Assembly (NCBI GenBank): GCA_000151295.1
Contig: GG745338.1
Span: 491,334 to 555,333, forward strand
Source of the DNA: Allomyces macrogynus ATCC 38327
Lineage: Eukaryota; Blastocladiomycota; Blastocladiomycetes; Blastocladiales; Blastocladiaceae
DNA: 64,000 nucleotides
Reading direction: 5' to 3'
Shown here: positions 44,404-53,215 of the stretch, in pieces
Layout of the letters: every line of letters starts with the position of its first letter
How positions within the stretch are numbered: the first letter of the stretch is position 1
Made by a program: the position numbers and the translations under genes
The notes under the pieces: generated by a model
The model's database searches: none
What the model was told of the DNA's origin: nothing
The model's input: the letters and a program-made list of their open reading frames with translations, nothing else

Positions 44404-45722
44404 TAATTCATGGTGCGGGGCGCTGCAGATTTGTTCTGCTTGCGAGCACATCAGGGCCGAGGGCGCAACAGATTTTGTTTTGGCGCGGGCGCGGGCGCTG
44501 GTCCTGGCATGAAAGTCAGGCTTACTGGGGGCGGATTGTGGTTTGATCCCCTTGCGGTTTCACGTCGGTTGTCAGCCAGCATTTCGTCGAGATCCCCTGT
44601 CGGGCCATGCTTTGTAAATACAGCAATTGAAATAATCTGAACACGCCTCTCTTTTGAAAAGAAAAAATTAGAGGGGGGAGGGGGGGACGCATTTGCTCGA
44701 TTACTGCAAATTCGGAGGGCGATGCAAGCGTGGCGGCCATGGTCACTGGTCGCGCTGCCATCGAGCATCTTAACCCTCTTGACAAGCTCGTAGTCGACTT
44801 TCACCTCAGTGGAGGCGATCGGGCGACCTAGTCGCCGCTGGGTTGATCATCTACAGTGCCGGTTTGGCAACCGGTTTTTTGTTCATGGCTGAGTCCAGGG
44901 TAGGCGACGCCGGCGTGGTCAAAGGAACCGAAAACTCGGGGCCAATGGCGCGTAATTGGCTGTGGCCATGCCAGACCTGTCAGCAAGAATGCCCCAGACG
45001 ACCGACCCGTGGAAGGCGGCCTGTGAGCATGTCCAGGTTGTCGATCTTGCTTTTGGGGAGCACGCACTCGAGCAGCGCTCATTGCCACGGGCCTGGAGAC
45101 TCGACCCACGCGTCCGTCAGCTGTGATCATGAACTTCCAGGCGATCAGTTCTTGATCAGAAGCAGACACTGCCACGACACTCTCCACCCATCAATGCAAC
45201 GATACCCTTTTGGGAATTGACACAGCCACTTGGCCAGTGAGTTCTTGAGACCCGAGAACAGCTATTTCCTGCTGCCTGCTGGGGTTGCCAATGATCAGCG
45301 CGTCACTCTATCGTCCTTGGTCTGTTGCATGTGGCCGTGTGAATGGCATTCGAAAAGGGGTGTAGCGCGCGCACGAGGGGTCGTGGAAATAGTGGCGTTT
45401 GTCCTGGCTAGGTCGCAATTGTAATTGGTCGTTCAGAAATGGCAAGAAATGGCTGGGGTCATGGTCGCGGGCATGGAGGGACCTGTTCACTCTTGGAAAG
45501 CCGTGAAACGCACTTCCATTGTTCCATCGCACCCGCTGCCTGGTCGCCAGCTCCACCAGCAGCAGCCCCGCGACGCGTGGTGGATAACGACAACGGCAGA
45601 ATAAAGTCTACAGTCCCGTCCTCCTTCAAACGCTCGCCGCGCGCTCCACCTTCGCTCTCTCCCCCGTTTTCCTTCACACTGATCCCCGCCGCGTCGCGTC
45701 CACCCACAATCCGCTCGCCAGC
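44404..45722. other. Host-like spacer with a further relic of the family gene
   Basis: No intact gene. Around 45335-45424 the frame EWHSKRGVARARGVVEIVAFVLARSQ resembles the last repeat of the neighbouring family gene, a degraded copy. GC-rich sequence just before 45723 may be its promoter; an AATAAA lies at 45599. Confidence 0.45.
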
Positions 45723-47117
45723 ATGTCGTCGACACCCGCCATCACCCTACCCGCGTCGTTCACGACGGCGCCCATTGCGACGGGCCCCATCACAACCAAG
45801 GATGTCTCGGCCAGCTTTCCAGATAACACGCTGGCCACGTTTCGCACGTCGACCCTCGCCTCCACGTCGGACGACACGCTGGCCAAGAACCGCGCGACAT
45901 CCATTTCCATCAAGCCGCCTCCTCGGCCCACTCGGGAGCAACCCGAGATGAGTGACAAGATCACCGTCTACAACGGCACGGGCGAGCCGATCCGCGCTCT
46001 GTGCACGCTCTTCATGGGCTACTATCCCGACCAGTGGGTCGAGCTTGCGCACGGCTACTACGCAGCGTGGCAGATTGTCGGCGCGAGCTGGCACGAGTGC
46101 GTTGTGGCCGAGTCGGTGGCCACGGGCAAGCGCGCGGCCGCGTGCGTGCTGATCGGCAGCGAGGTCACGTTTTATGCCGTCAGCCAGGAACGCATCGAGG
46201 ACCACCAGCTGCAGCTCGTCGCGTCGCCCAAGGAGGAGTGGCCCGCGGCCGACGGCCCGGCCGTCACCAACGCGACCCCGTACGGCATCCAAGTGTGCCG
46301 CATCATGGACCCGGCCAACATGCAGTGGACGCCCAACGAGCGGTTCCAGAAGATGATGTCGCCCGGGCCGCAGCCGTGGTGGCACACGGTGGATCCGGGC
46401 ACGACCGAGTCGTACCCGGGGAGCGCGGGGGAGGTGATTGCCGTGCAGTACAATTACAAGCTCGCGACCGCCAACTCGGCCGCCGTGGCCACGAGCGGCC
46501 AGACGATCCGCGTGCTCGAGCCCGAACCGCTGCGCGTGATGCCCCCCTGGGCGGCGGGGTACGGCGTGATCGGCATCAACGTGTGCGGCACCGAGGTGGC
46601 CATGCGCGTGACCAACTTTTCGGGCGGGTCGCGCGACTGGTACACGGACGGGCCCATGACGATCGGCCAGTACTGGAAGCGCACCGACGGCGAGTACGAG
46701 GCCGTGCTGCTGCGCCGTGTCAGCGACGGCGCGCAACTCGCCACGTACGTGCCCGTCGGGTCGTCCATTGACATGGTCTTTGGCGGGGGCCGGCTCGATG
46801 TGACGCCGCCGCTCGGCATTCGCGTCGTTGACCTGCCGCCGCTCGGCCCCACGGGCATCCTGGTCATCAACAGCCTGTCCGACGTGGACGTGGATGTGCG
46901 CGTGACGTCCCTGTCCAAGGACGACGACAATGTCGGGCACGACGAGGAGTGGCACACGATCGCGGCCGGTAGCACTCGCCTCTGGTTCCGGTCGGCGGGC
47001 GTGGAAATCGTGGCGTTTGCTCTGACGGGCCGCGACAAGAGCAAGCAGGTGGGCGTCATGGCGCGCATGGGGGCCTCGGTTAGCATTCATGCGCTTCCCG
47101 ACGTGCTGCTCGAGTAG
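45723..47117 (+). CDS. Four-repeat beta-rich protein of unknown function, host gene
   Basis: 464 residues, intact, ending in TAG, with GC-rich host-like codon use. I do not recognise the family. After a Ser/Thr-rich N-terminus of about 75 residues, four related segments of about 85-95 residues are visible: from ITVYNGTGEPI, from YGIQVCRIMDP, from VIGINVCGTEVAMRVTNF and from GILVINSLSDVDVDVRVTSL. Each has a Trp near its middle (WVELAHG, WWHTVDPG, YWKR, EWHTIAAG), a V[EG]-V-A stretch, a small-residue turn and a P-L end. This suggests repeated small beta domains. No signal peptide or membrane segment. Broken relatives lie on both sides. Confidence 0.7.
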   Translation: MSSTPAITLPASFTTAPIATGPITTKDVSASFPDNTLATFRTSTLASTSDDTLAKNRATSISIKPPPRPTREQPEMSDKITVYNGTGEPIRALCTLFMGYYPDQWVELAHGYYAAWQIVGASWHECVVAESVATGKRAAACVLIGSEVTFYAVSQERIEDHQLQLVASPKEEWPAADGPAVTNATPYGIQVCRIMDPANMQWTPNERFQKMMSPGPQPWWHTVDPGTTESYPGSAGEVIAVQYNYKLATANSAAVATSGQTIRVLEPEPLRVMPPWAAGYGVIGINVCGTEVAMRVTNFSGGSRDWYTDGPMTIGQYWKRTDGEYEAVLLRRVSDGAQLATYVPVGSSIDMVFGGGRLDVTPPLGIRVVDLPPLGPTGILVINSLSDVDVDVRVTSLSKDDDNVGHDEEWHTIAAGSTRLWFRSAGVEIVAFALTGRDKSKQVGVMARMGASVSIHALPDVLLE

Positions 47118-47154
47118 GGAGGGGGGGCGCCGGGTCTCGTTGGCTGCATAGACC

Positions 47155-47786
47155 GTGAATGAATTATTTGTCAACGCGCAGTGGTCGGCCAACGAGCGGT
47201 TCCAGCGGATCATGGGCTTTGCTGAGCAGCCGTGGTGGAAGACGCTCGAGCCGAACGAGACCATGACGTGCCCGCCCAACAGGGTCGAGGTGATTGCTGT
47301 GCAGTACTCACACTACCGGCTCAAGTACGTCAACTCGGCCGTGGTCGCCACGATGGGGCAGGTCGTGCACGTGCTCGAGCCCGAGCCGTTCGACGTCATC
47401 CCACCGTGGAACGGCACGACCTCGGACAGGATCGCGCGTCTTCCAGCTGGCACGGGTGGGGTCGGCGACGTGGAGCAGGGCACGCCCACGCTCATGCCCG
47501 CAGACGCTCCGCTGATCCCGACAGTGGTCTACGCCAGCGGCGGGTACGAGACGCGCTTGCGGCGGTACGACGACGGCGACGTGGCCGCCGTCTATACCGC
47601 GACATGGTCCCGCCCATCGGCATCCACGTGTACGCCCACTTCTCGCCCCACGTGGGCCCTGCAATCAGCGTCTGCAACAACCTCCCTTCCGGGCTCGACG
47701 TGGACGTGTGCGTGACAGAGATGGTGCCCGAGCAGGACGCCCCGCCTGCCGACGAGACCTGGATCACGGTCAAGGCGGGCGGCCAG
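47155..47786 (+). pseudogene. 5'/middle fragment of a four-repeat family gene, cut at the virus junction
   Basis: Matches the intact neighbour from its second repeat on: NAQWSANERFQRIMG against NMQWTPNERFQKMM, VEVIAVQYS, and HVLEPEPFDVIPPW against RVLEPEPLRVMPPW. A frameshift near 47,600 leads into VPPIGIHV and LDVDVCVTEM, ending ETWITVKAGGQKK at about 47,786, where viral sequence begins. It lacks the first repeat, so the copy was already damaged. Its broken end is the complement of the fragment at 44250. Confidence 0.68.
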
Positions 47787-47789
47787 AAG

Positions 47790-48904
47790 AAACAGCGTCA
47801 CGTCGCGCGACCCCACGATTTCGGCCTTGACCGCGGGCCCAAGCGCGGCACACGCGCGTGCGCGCACGTCCACGAGCAAGTCGAGGCACCACAGGTACAT
47901 GCCGAGGTAATCAAACTGCAGCAGGTCCGACTCGGCGCGCACCACGTCACGCACAAAATTGAGCAGCGGCACGGGCGCGATGCGGCCGCTGCGGCGCAAG
48001 TCCGCGCGTGCGGCAGTGGGCAGGCCGAGCGCGTCGACAAGCGAGGACAGGGAGCGTCCTGCGAAATGGGCGTGCCGCAGCAGCAGCCACGAAGTCGCGA
48101 CAGTGCCCGTGGCCACGACATTGGCGAGGACGCGGTGCAGCACGTCGTGCGTCGCACGCGCGCGAGTGAGCGGTGTCGCGCCCGTAACCATGGGCATTAC
48201 GTGGCGGTCGCGGAACAGAATCGACGTGTAGGCGCGCAGCTTGAGATACCGCTCGCGGTCGCTGCGCCCGCGCAAGTACACCAAGGAATCGCGCGACAGG
48301 CGCCCGGGCGAATAGGTGGGCAATGGTGTCGTGACAGACGCGCCTCGCATCATAAAGGAGGCCTTGACGCACTCTTCCATCGACTGGGGGACACGGCCGG
48401 CAAACACCGACTCGCGCGAGTACAAATTGAGGAAAGATCCATATCAGGCCAGGCCAGGGCCCTATCGTCTTGGTCACCCGCAAAGAGTTGGCAGGCGACA
48501 TAGAGGTGCGCGGAATACTGCAGCACACGAACATAAGGCGGGTACGCAACGATCGCCTCCATGGCCAACTGGAGCAACGTGTAGTACAAGTGTCCACACA
48601 GCCAAGGGTGGCGAATCAGGTACGCGGCGGCCAACGACTGGGATCCGGCTGGATCGGGCTCCATCCAATCATTGTCCAGTTTCACGCACGCCTCCAGCGC
48701 CCGGGCGAGAATACAAAACGTGGCCAGTGCATCCAACGGGCCACGGAACTGGTGCTGCTCGTGTTTGAAGAACGGTTCCATCAAATTGCCAAAGCGCTCA
48801 GTGCTGGCAAGACACAGCGTGTTGAGGCCTTGGTGAAGGTCGTCTGCCACGACGGTATCAATGTCAAGAAAGACTCGCGCTTCAGAAACAAGAGCAAACG
48901 TCAT
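47790..48904 (-). pseudogene. Viral protein of unknown function, frameshifted and 3'-truncated at the host junction
   Basis: Starts MTFALVSEARVFLDIDT at 48904, its ATG overlapping the TGA of the upstream gene (ATGA). The first frame runs to about 48,440 (ALAWPDMD). The continuation FLNLYSRESVFAGRVPQSM is in the next frame, so there is one indel. The rest is helical and Leu/Arg-rich (THDVLHRVLANVVATGTVA; LLQFDYLGMYLWCLDLLVD). The frame then passes into antisense host sequence at about 47,790, so the true C-terminus is missing. It is on the same strand as the helicase cut at the other junction. No family recognised. Confidence 0.55.
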
Positions 48905-49334
48905 TTTGCCTCCTCGTACTCGTCTTCGATGGGGTCGTGCTCTGATTCAAAGTCGGGGACGCTCTCGGACGCTGCCAGGGACGATCCGGGCGGACCAGAC
49001 AGGATCTGCACGGCGCGGTCAATCCTCCTCTGAGCGTCGTTGTACATTTTCCTGTACGACTGGGAGCTGGACGATGTGCTCCGTCTCCCCGAGCGACTGG
49101 CCGACGTTATCCGCGAGCGTTTTGTCGTCTTTTTCCAGGAGCGACGGGGACGCGACTTGTTTGGCGCGCTGCGCTAATGCATCGACCAGTGTTCGGGTTC
49201 CGCACCTTGCCCGGTGGACACGGCTTGGTCATGACGGACCGCTTGCATCGGCCAGTCAGTGGATTGCGGATCTGATCAGGCTTCGGACATGGCTTCAGCA
49301 GCGTGGAGCCGTGGACGTGTCGTGGTTGGGTCAT
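48901..49334 (-). pseudogene. Viral protein with paired CPxxxxxRNPxTGRC motifs, one indel
   Basis: Two copies of the giant-virus NPxTGR signature: PCPKPDQIRNPLTGRC and PCPPGKVRNPNTGRC. Such motifs recur in NCLDV proteins and are related to the 2-cysteine adaptor type. The frame from 49334 stops early at 49107. One extra A in the A-run near 49,131 would connect it to a basic Ser-rich stretch (RSGRRSTSSSSQSYRKMYN) and an acidic end (DPIEDEYEEAK) stopping at TGA 48901-48903. That stop overlaps the ATG of the next gene. The role is unknown; a structural or adaptor function is plausible. Confidence 0.58.
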
Positions 49335-49359
49335 TTACGCTACCCACGAAAAGAATCCA

Positions 49360-49803
49360 TTACAGGCGGGCCACCCTGATGTTGCGCACGACATTCAAGA
49401 CCATCTGATCCTCGCGCGAGTACTCACGGACAACTTCGAAGCCGAGATCCACGAGGCACTTGTTGAACTGTTGCACTGTAATCCGCGTGTCCGGTACCCT
49501 TGCGGCAAACAGACGAAAAAGGGTGCGCAGCGCCATACTGGACCCTTCTGCATGGGCACTGTACTGCTCAACAAAGGACCTGACAGTGTCTTGGACTCGC
49601 GCGGCAAGTCCAGACGTGTCAATGTACAATCGAAAGGCGTCCTTCGACAATGCGCCGTACTTGCGGCAGTACGCCCTGTGAAGTCCGTACCAATGGGACG
49701 TCTTCAGGGGATTGGACGGGGCCGTGTGCTGGAAAAAGTCGATCAGCTTTGACGCATTGCGGACCAAGTCGCTGACAACTGACATGGGAACCTGCTGCTC
49801 CAT
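49360..49803 (-). CDS. Viral protein of unknown function (147 aa), intact
   Basis: A complete frame from MEQQVPMSVVSDLV to TAA. It is predominantly helical, with a possible small helical domain in the second half (FRLFAARVPDTRITVQQFN, then LGFEVVREYSREDQMVLNVV) of winged-helix or replication-accessory character. No motif is decisive. It is packed between two viral genes, with a 21-base gap to the next stop codon upstream, the compact layout usual in NCLDVs. Confidence 0.55.
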   Translation of the reverse strand: MEQQVPMSVVSDLVRNASKLIDFFQHTAPSNPLKTSHWYGLHRAYCRKYGALSKDAFRLYIDTSGLAARVQDTVRSFVEQYSAHAEGSSMALRTLFRLFAARVPDTRITVQQFNKCLVDLGFEVVREYSREDQMVLNVVRNIRVARL

Positions 49804-49824
49804 ACCCGATCCGTCTCCGTTAAT

Positions 49825-50537
49825 TTAAATGGTCTCACGAAACAATTCATGGCCCTCACGGCACACCATCGCCAAAAAGTCGGCGACAAAGCTGGCCCTC
49901 ATCGTGTGCTTGTTGGTGACCAGCGTGTCGATAAAGTGCTTGAACATCCAGAACCGGTACGAGCACTTGGCACACATGTTAAGGAAGCTGCGTCTGAGAT
50001 CGTCGTCCCCAAGCATCGCACTCGACACAAGCGCCTGGACTTGATCACAGAACGTGCAGTAGCGATCACAAGATCCACAAATGACTTGCGCTCGCCGGTC
50101 TTGCACAGGACCCGGTACACGAACGTCTTGACGTTGGCCGCCCGGAAAACCTGGGACCGCTCGCCAAATGCAATCCACGAGCACAGGTCGCAGTCCTTGA
50201 GGAACTGGGCGATCCGGTCAATCTTGGGATTGTGGCGGTTGATAGCGGCGAATGTCTCTTCATCAAGCTGGTTGGAAACGCGTGTCAGGTCAACAATGAC
50301 GGGCCGCGGCTGCTACGGTTTGGTGCGGTCATGGATGCAGTGAGTGGGGCCATCTACATCGATGTCCTCGTCAATCTCGTTGACCTCGTCGTCGTCCCAC
50401 GGCCCCAATGCATCATCCTCGGCGGGCGGATCCCACTGTTCTGGCGCAGTGCGCTTGAATGCGCGGACGCCCCTGCCGAGAGCCTTGTAGTCGAGGCCAG
50501 GCTTGGATGCGAGTCAAGGAGAGTGGCGGACAGGCAT
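49825..50537 (-). pseudogene. Viral protein remnant with two in-frame stops and a frameshift
   Basis: From ATG 50537 the frame meets TGA at 50514-50516 and TAG at 50313-50315. It then continues (VIVDLTRVSNQLDEETFAAI; CDLCSWIAFGERSQVFRAAN; CKTGERKSFVDLVIATA) to about 50,065. There it shifts into the frame FCDQVQALVSSAMLGDDDLR, ending HELFRETI and TAA at 49825. An acidic segment (GPWDDDEVNEIDEDIDVDG) separates the first two parts. No family recognised. Three lesions make this the most damaged gene of the block. Confidence 0.58.
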
Positions 50538-50591
50538 GGTGGGTCTGGGGGAACAGCGAGTGGACCTCACCCACCCTTATATAGTCGTCCG

Positions 50592-51440
50592 TCACTCGAC
50601 CAGGACGCGGTCCTGGATGTACAAGTGCCCCTCCTTGAACGGGATCAGAAAAGACAGCCAGTGGACCTGGTCCATGCTGTCCAGGAAAGGCCGGTCGATC
50701 TGCCCAATGATCCAGGGACAGTGCTCGTCCGCCCACTTGGAAAAAGCCGCCAGTAAGACGTCGTCGTGGATCCCCCGCTCGTTCGGGGACATGGGACTGT
50801 GCACAGTGTATTTTGCAAACCACTGCTTGAACAAGTCCTGCGCCTGCATCCCGGGCTCAATGGGGATGTCAACAGTGCCCAGGACGGCTGCAGAAATTTG
50901 CATCGGGAGCTTGTCCGTGACGTAGTTCTGCCTGAGCGTCTTATGGAAGGCATGGACGAGCTGGATCAGCCTGGTGATCTGGTACTGCGGGGCCCGGAAA
51001 TGCCCCGCCTGAGTCGTTGGGAACTTTGTCTTAAGCGCGTCCTTGATTTCCCTGCTCCACCGCGTCGGGAGACAGTACAAAAAGTCCCCAGCGCGCTGAT
51101 TGCACACAACATGGGCGTTCTTTGTGGGCGACTTGTACACGTACAGGACGTCAGGATCAGGCTGGGATGGAGCAACGGTAAGGTCCGAGTCTGTTGTCAA
51201 GGACTGCTTCAGGAGCTTTGTGTTGCGGACGAGCTCCAAGAACCGGATGGCGCCCTTGCTCACAAAGTACTTGACGACCCGGCGATTCTTCTCGGACTGA
51301 CACTCTTTGCGTCTCCACTCCGACGGTTCAAGATGCTCCTTGAAGAGACTCACAGCACGGTCCATATGATGGTATCCCAAACGCGCAACAATGATATCGT
51401 TGGTGACCTCAATAAACTCGCTCATTGTCACGTTGTTCAT
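50592..51440 (-). CDS. Viral protein of unknown function (~282 aa), intact
   Basis: A complete frame to TGA at 50592. I chose MNNVTMSEFIEV at 51440 as start because the frame further upstream (to 51530) lies in minisatellite sequence; MSEF at 51425 is an alternative. Basic, mixed alpha/beta, with segments such as KYFVSKGAIRFLELVRNTKL, TRLIQLVHAFHKTLRQNYV and HCPWIIGQIDRPFLDSM. No recognised motif. It is one of the few long viral frames here without any lesion. Confidence 0.6.
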   Translation of the reverse strand: MNNVTMSEFIEVTNDIIVARLGYHHMDRAVSLFKEHLEPSEWRRKECQSEKNRRVVKYFVSKGAIRFLELVRNTKLLKQSLTTDSDLTVAPSQPDPDVLYVYKSPTKNAHVVCNQRAGDFLYCLPTRWSREIKDALKTKFPTTQAGHFRAPQYQITRLIQLVHAFHKTLRQNYVTDKLPMQISAAVLGTVDIPIEPGMQAQDLFKQWFAKYTVHSPMSPNERGIHDDVLLAAFSKWADEHCPWIIGQIDRPFLDSMDQVHWLSFLIPFKEGHLYIQDRVLVE

Positions 51441-51469
51441 GTAGAGCAACGTGTCCTTAAATGGTCTGG

Positions 51470-52130
51470 ACGACCTGGTGACATTGGACGCTGACAATCC
51501 GGATCCCGGATGTGTCCCCGTACGTCTCAAGGCAGGATTCCGTGCCGCGCCCAGGACGCCTGATGCGCCAGTCGTGGGGAGTCCTTGTATGTCTCCGGGA
51601 CGGGGTCCCGGACATGTTGCCGAGTCGTTCCGTGGATGCAGGCGTTGCTGGACAATCGTGGCGGACGTGGGGACAGGTCCCGGAATCCTGAGCGTGGACA
51701 GTCTGACAGTCCTTGCACATTTCCAGGACGGGATCCCGGGCTGTCGTTGTACATCCCCAGGACTGGATCTCGTCCTTGTACATCACCTGGGAGGGGGGGG
51801 GGGAGGGTCCAGGACTGCCCTTGTACATCGCCAGGACGGGACGCCGGGCTGTCTGGGACGAGTATCACAGTCAGTCAGGACTGTATCCGGGATTGTCCTT
51901 GTACATCCCCAGGACGGGATCCTGGACTGTCCTCGTACACCTCCGGGATGGACATCGGGTCCTTTGCACTTCACCAGGCCGGTATCCAGGTTTGTCCTTG
52001 TACATCCCCAGGATGGGATCCCACCGGACACAAAGAATCCCATGTCCAAGAGCTGCACCCTGGCCTCCGCATTCGCTGGGAACTCGTTGCGGACAGTCCG
52101 GGATCTGTTGTGGACGATCCATGACGGCAC
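51470..52130. repeat. Minisatellite, ~35-40-bp degenerate unit
   Basis: Repeated TGTCCTTGTACATCCCCAGG plus ACGGGATCCYGGRCTGTC words with variable spacing, including a G-rich run at 51791-51807. Open frames on both strands are by-products. Confidence 0.8.
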
Positions 52131-52136
52131 CATTGT

Positions 52137-52309
52137 GTCATGGCAGACGTGGGGGGGGGTCCCATGATCTCCAGCATAGACTGTCCGGGATTTGTTGTGG
52201 ACGATACATGACGGATCCCCGGGTCGCCTTTGGACGTGTCGCGGACGGCATCCAGGACGTATCCAGAGGCGGTCCCGCGGACGCCAGTGATCAGGACTAA
52301 CATCTCGGG
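52137..52309. repeat. ~170-bp duplicated segment, copy 1
   Basis: Starts GTCATGGCAGACGTGGG and contains TTGTGGACGATACATGACGG and ATCCAGGACGTATCC. A second copy with scattered substitutions lies at 52686-52853 in the same orientation. Confidence 0.85.
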
Positions 52310-52557
52310 GTCAGGACAACGGAACGATTCATCCCGGGACTGTGGACGCCGGACTCGCTGGATCAGATGGGGACGTGGGGAAACGTTCCTGGATCGTGGA
52401 CAGGACGATCCAGTATGGGATTCGTGGGCTGTCCCCGTACGTCTCCAGCAAGAGAGCCCAGATGGGGGGGCGATCTTCAGACAGATCCTGGGTGGACGTG
52501 GACAACCCACAAGGACTCCCAGACTGTCCTTGCAAGTCCCGGGCCTGCGAACTCACC

Positions 52558-52584
52558 GTCAACACATAATAAATATGTGTTGAC
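52558..52584. repeat. Perfect 11-bp hairpin palindrome (GTCAACACATA / TATGTGTTGAC)
   Basis: The arms are exact reverse complements with a 5-nt AT loop, in non-coding sequence downstream of minus-strand open frames. Candidate transcript-end hairpin. Confidence 0.8.
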
Positions 52585-52685
52585 AATATGAATGGACAAG
52601 TCAGTGCTTGGGTGATGTTTGCATAGGACGAATCCCATAGCTATACTTGCTGTGCGACTGGGCGAACCTGCACCAACACCATTCT

Positions 52686-52853
52686 GTCATGGCAGACTTG
52701 GGGGTCCCCGTGATCTCCGGCGTAGACTGCCTGGGATCTGTTGTGGACGATACATGACGGATCCCTGGGTCGCCTTTGGGCGTGTCGCAGATGGCATCCA
52801 GGATGTATCCGAAACTGGTCCTGAGGACACCAGTGATTGGGACTATCATCCCT
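52686..52853. repeat. ~170-bp duplicated segment, copy 2
   Basis: Starts GTCATGGCAGACTTGGG, parallel to copy 1 at 52137. The minus-strand peptide GDPGIRHVSSTT is conserved in both copies, but neither has a credible gene structure. Confidence 0.85.
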
Positions 52854-53046
52854 GACGCCAGGGCAGGTCACGAGGTGAGGAGAATGGATCCAGATCAGCA
52901 AGGACCTGCTCAGGCGCCTGGAGGACAACCACAGGCGCGGGCGTCATCTCAATATGCTGCAGGCACGCCAGGATTGCCTCAGCAGCACTCGCCGCTTTGT
53001 CGACTTCCCAGATGTTTTTGGCGAAGCTTGCAGGAGGCAATCGCAT
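52854..53046 (-). pseudogene. Fragment related to the middle of the 53216-54686 gene
   Basis: The frame EVDKAASAAEAILACLQHIE, then APVVVLQAPEQVLADLDPF, parallels VDDVPAVAETIVAHQQHVEE, then APLVGVQAPQQALVDQSEG in the neighbouring gene. It lacks both flanking domains and ends in TGA. It is a partial tandem duplicate. Confidence 0.5.
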
Positions 53047-53105
53047 CCTCTTCAGATCTCTGTGTGTCCGGGTCAACAAACTCACCTGAAAAATGCTCGG
53101 GGTGC

Positions 53106-53128
53106 CAACACGAAAAAATTTCGTGTTG
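53106..53128. repeat. Perfect 10-bp hairpin (CAACACGAAA / TTTCGTGTTG), 3-nt loop
   Basis: Lies about 90 bases past the TGA (53216) of the minus-strand viral gene, where a giant-virus transcript-end hairpin would be expected. Confidence 0.8.
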
Positions 53129-53215
53129 AGGAGTGGTTTTAATGATCGAGGTGTCTTTTCTGGCGTGGTGTGGTTCCATGTCGTCATGATCCTGGACGCA
53201 CGCAGACGGTCCCCA

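Noticed and set aside
47232..48503. 423-aa plus-strand ORF
   Set aside because: It crosses the host fragment in a wrong frame and then runs antisense to the viral gene; composition is Arg/His/Gln-rich shadow.
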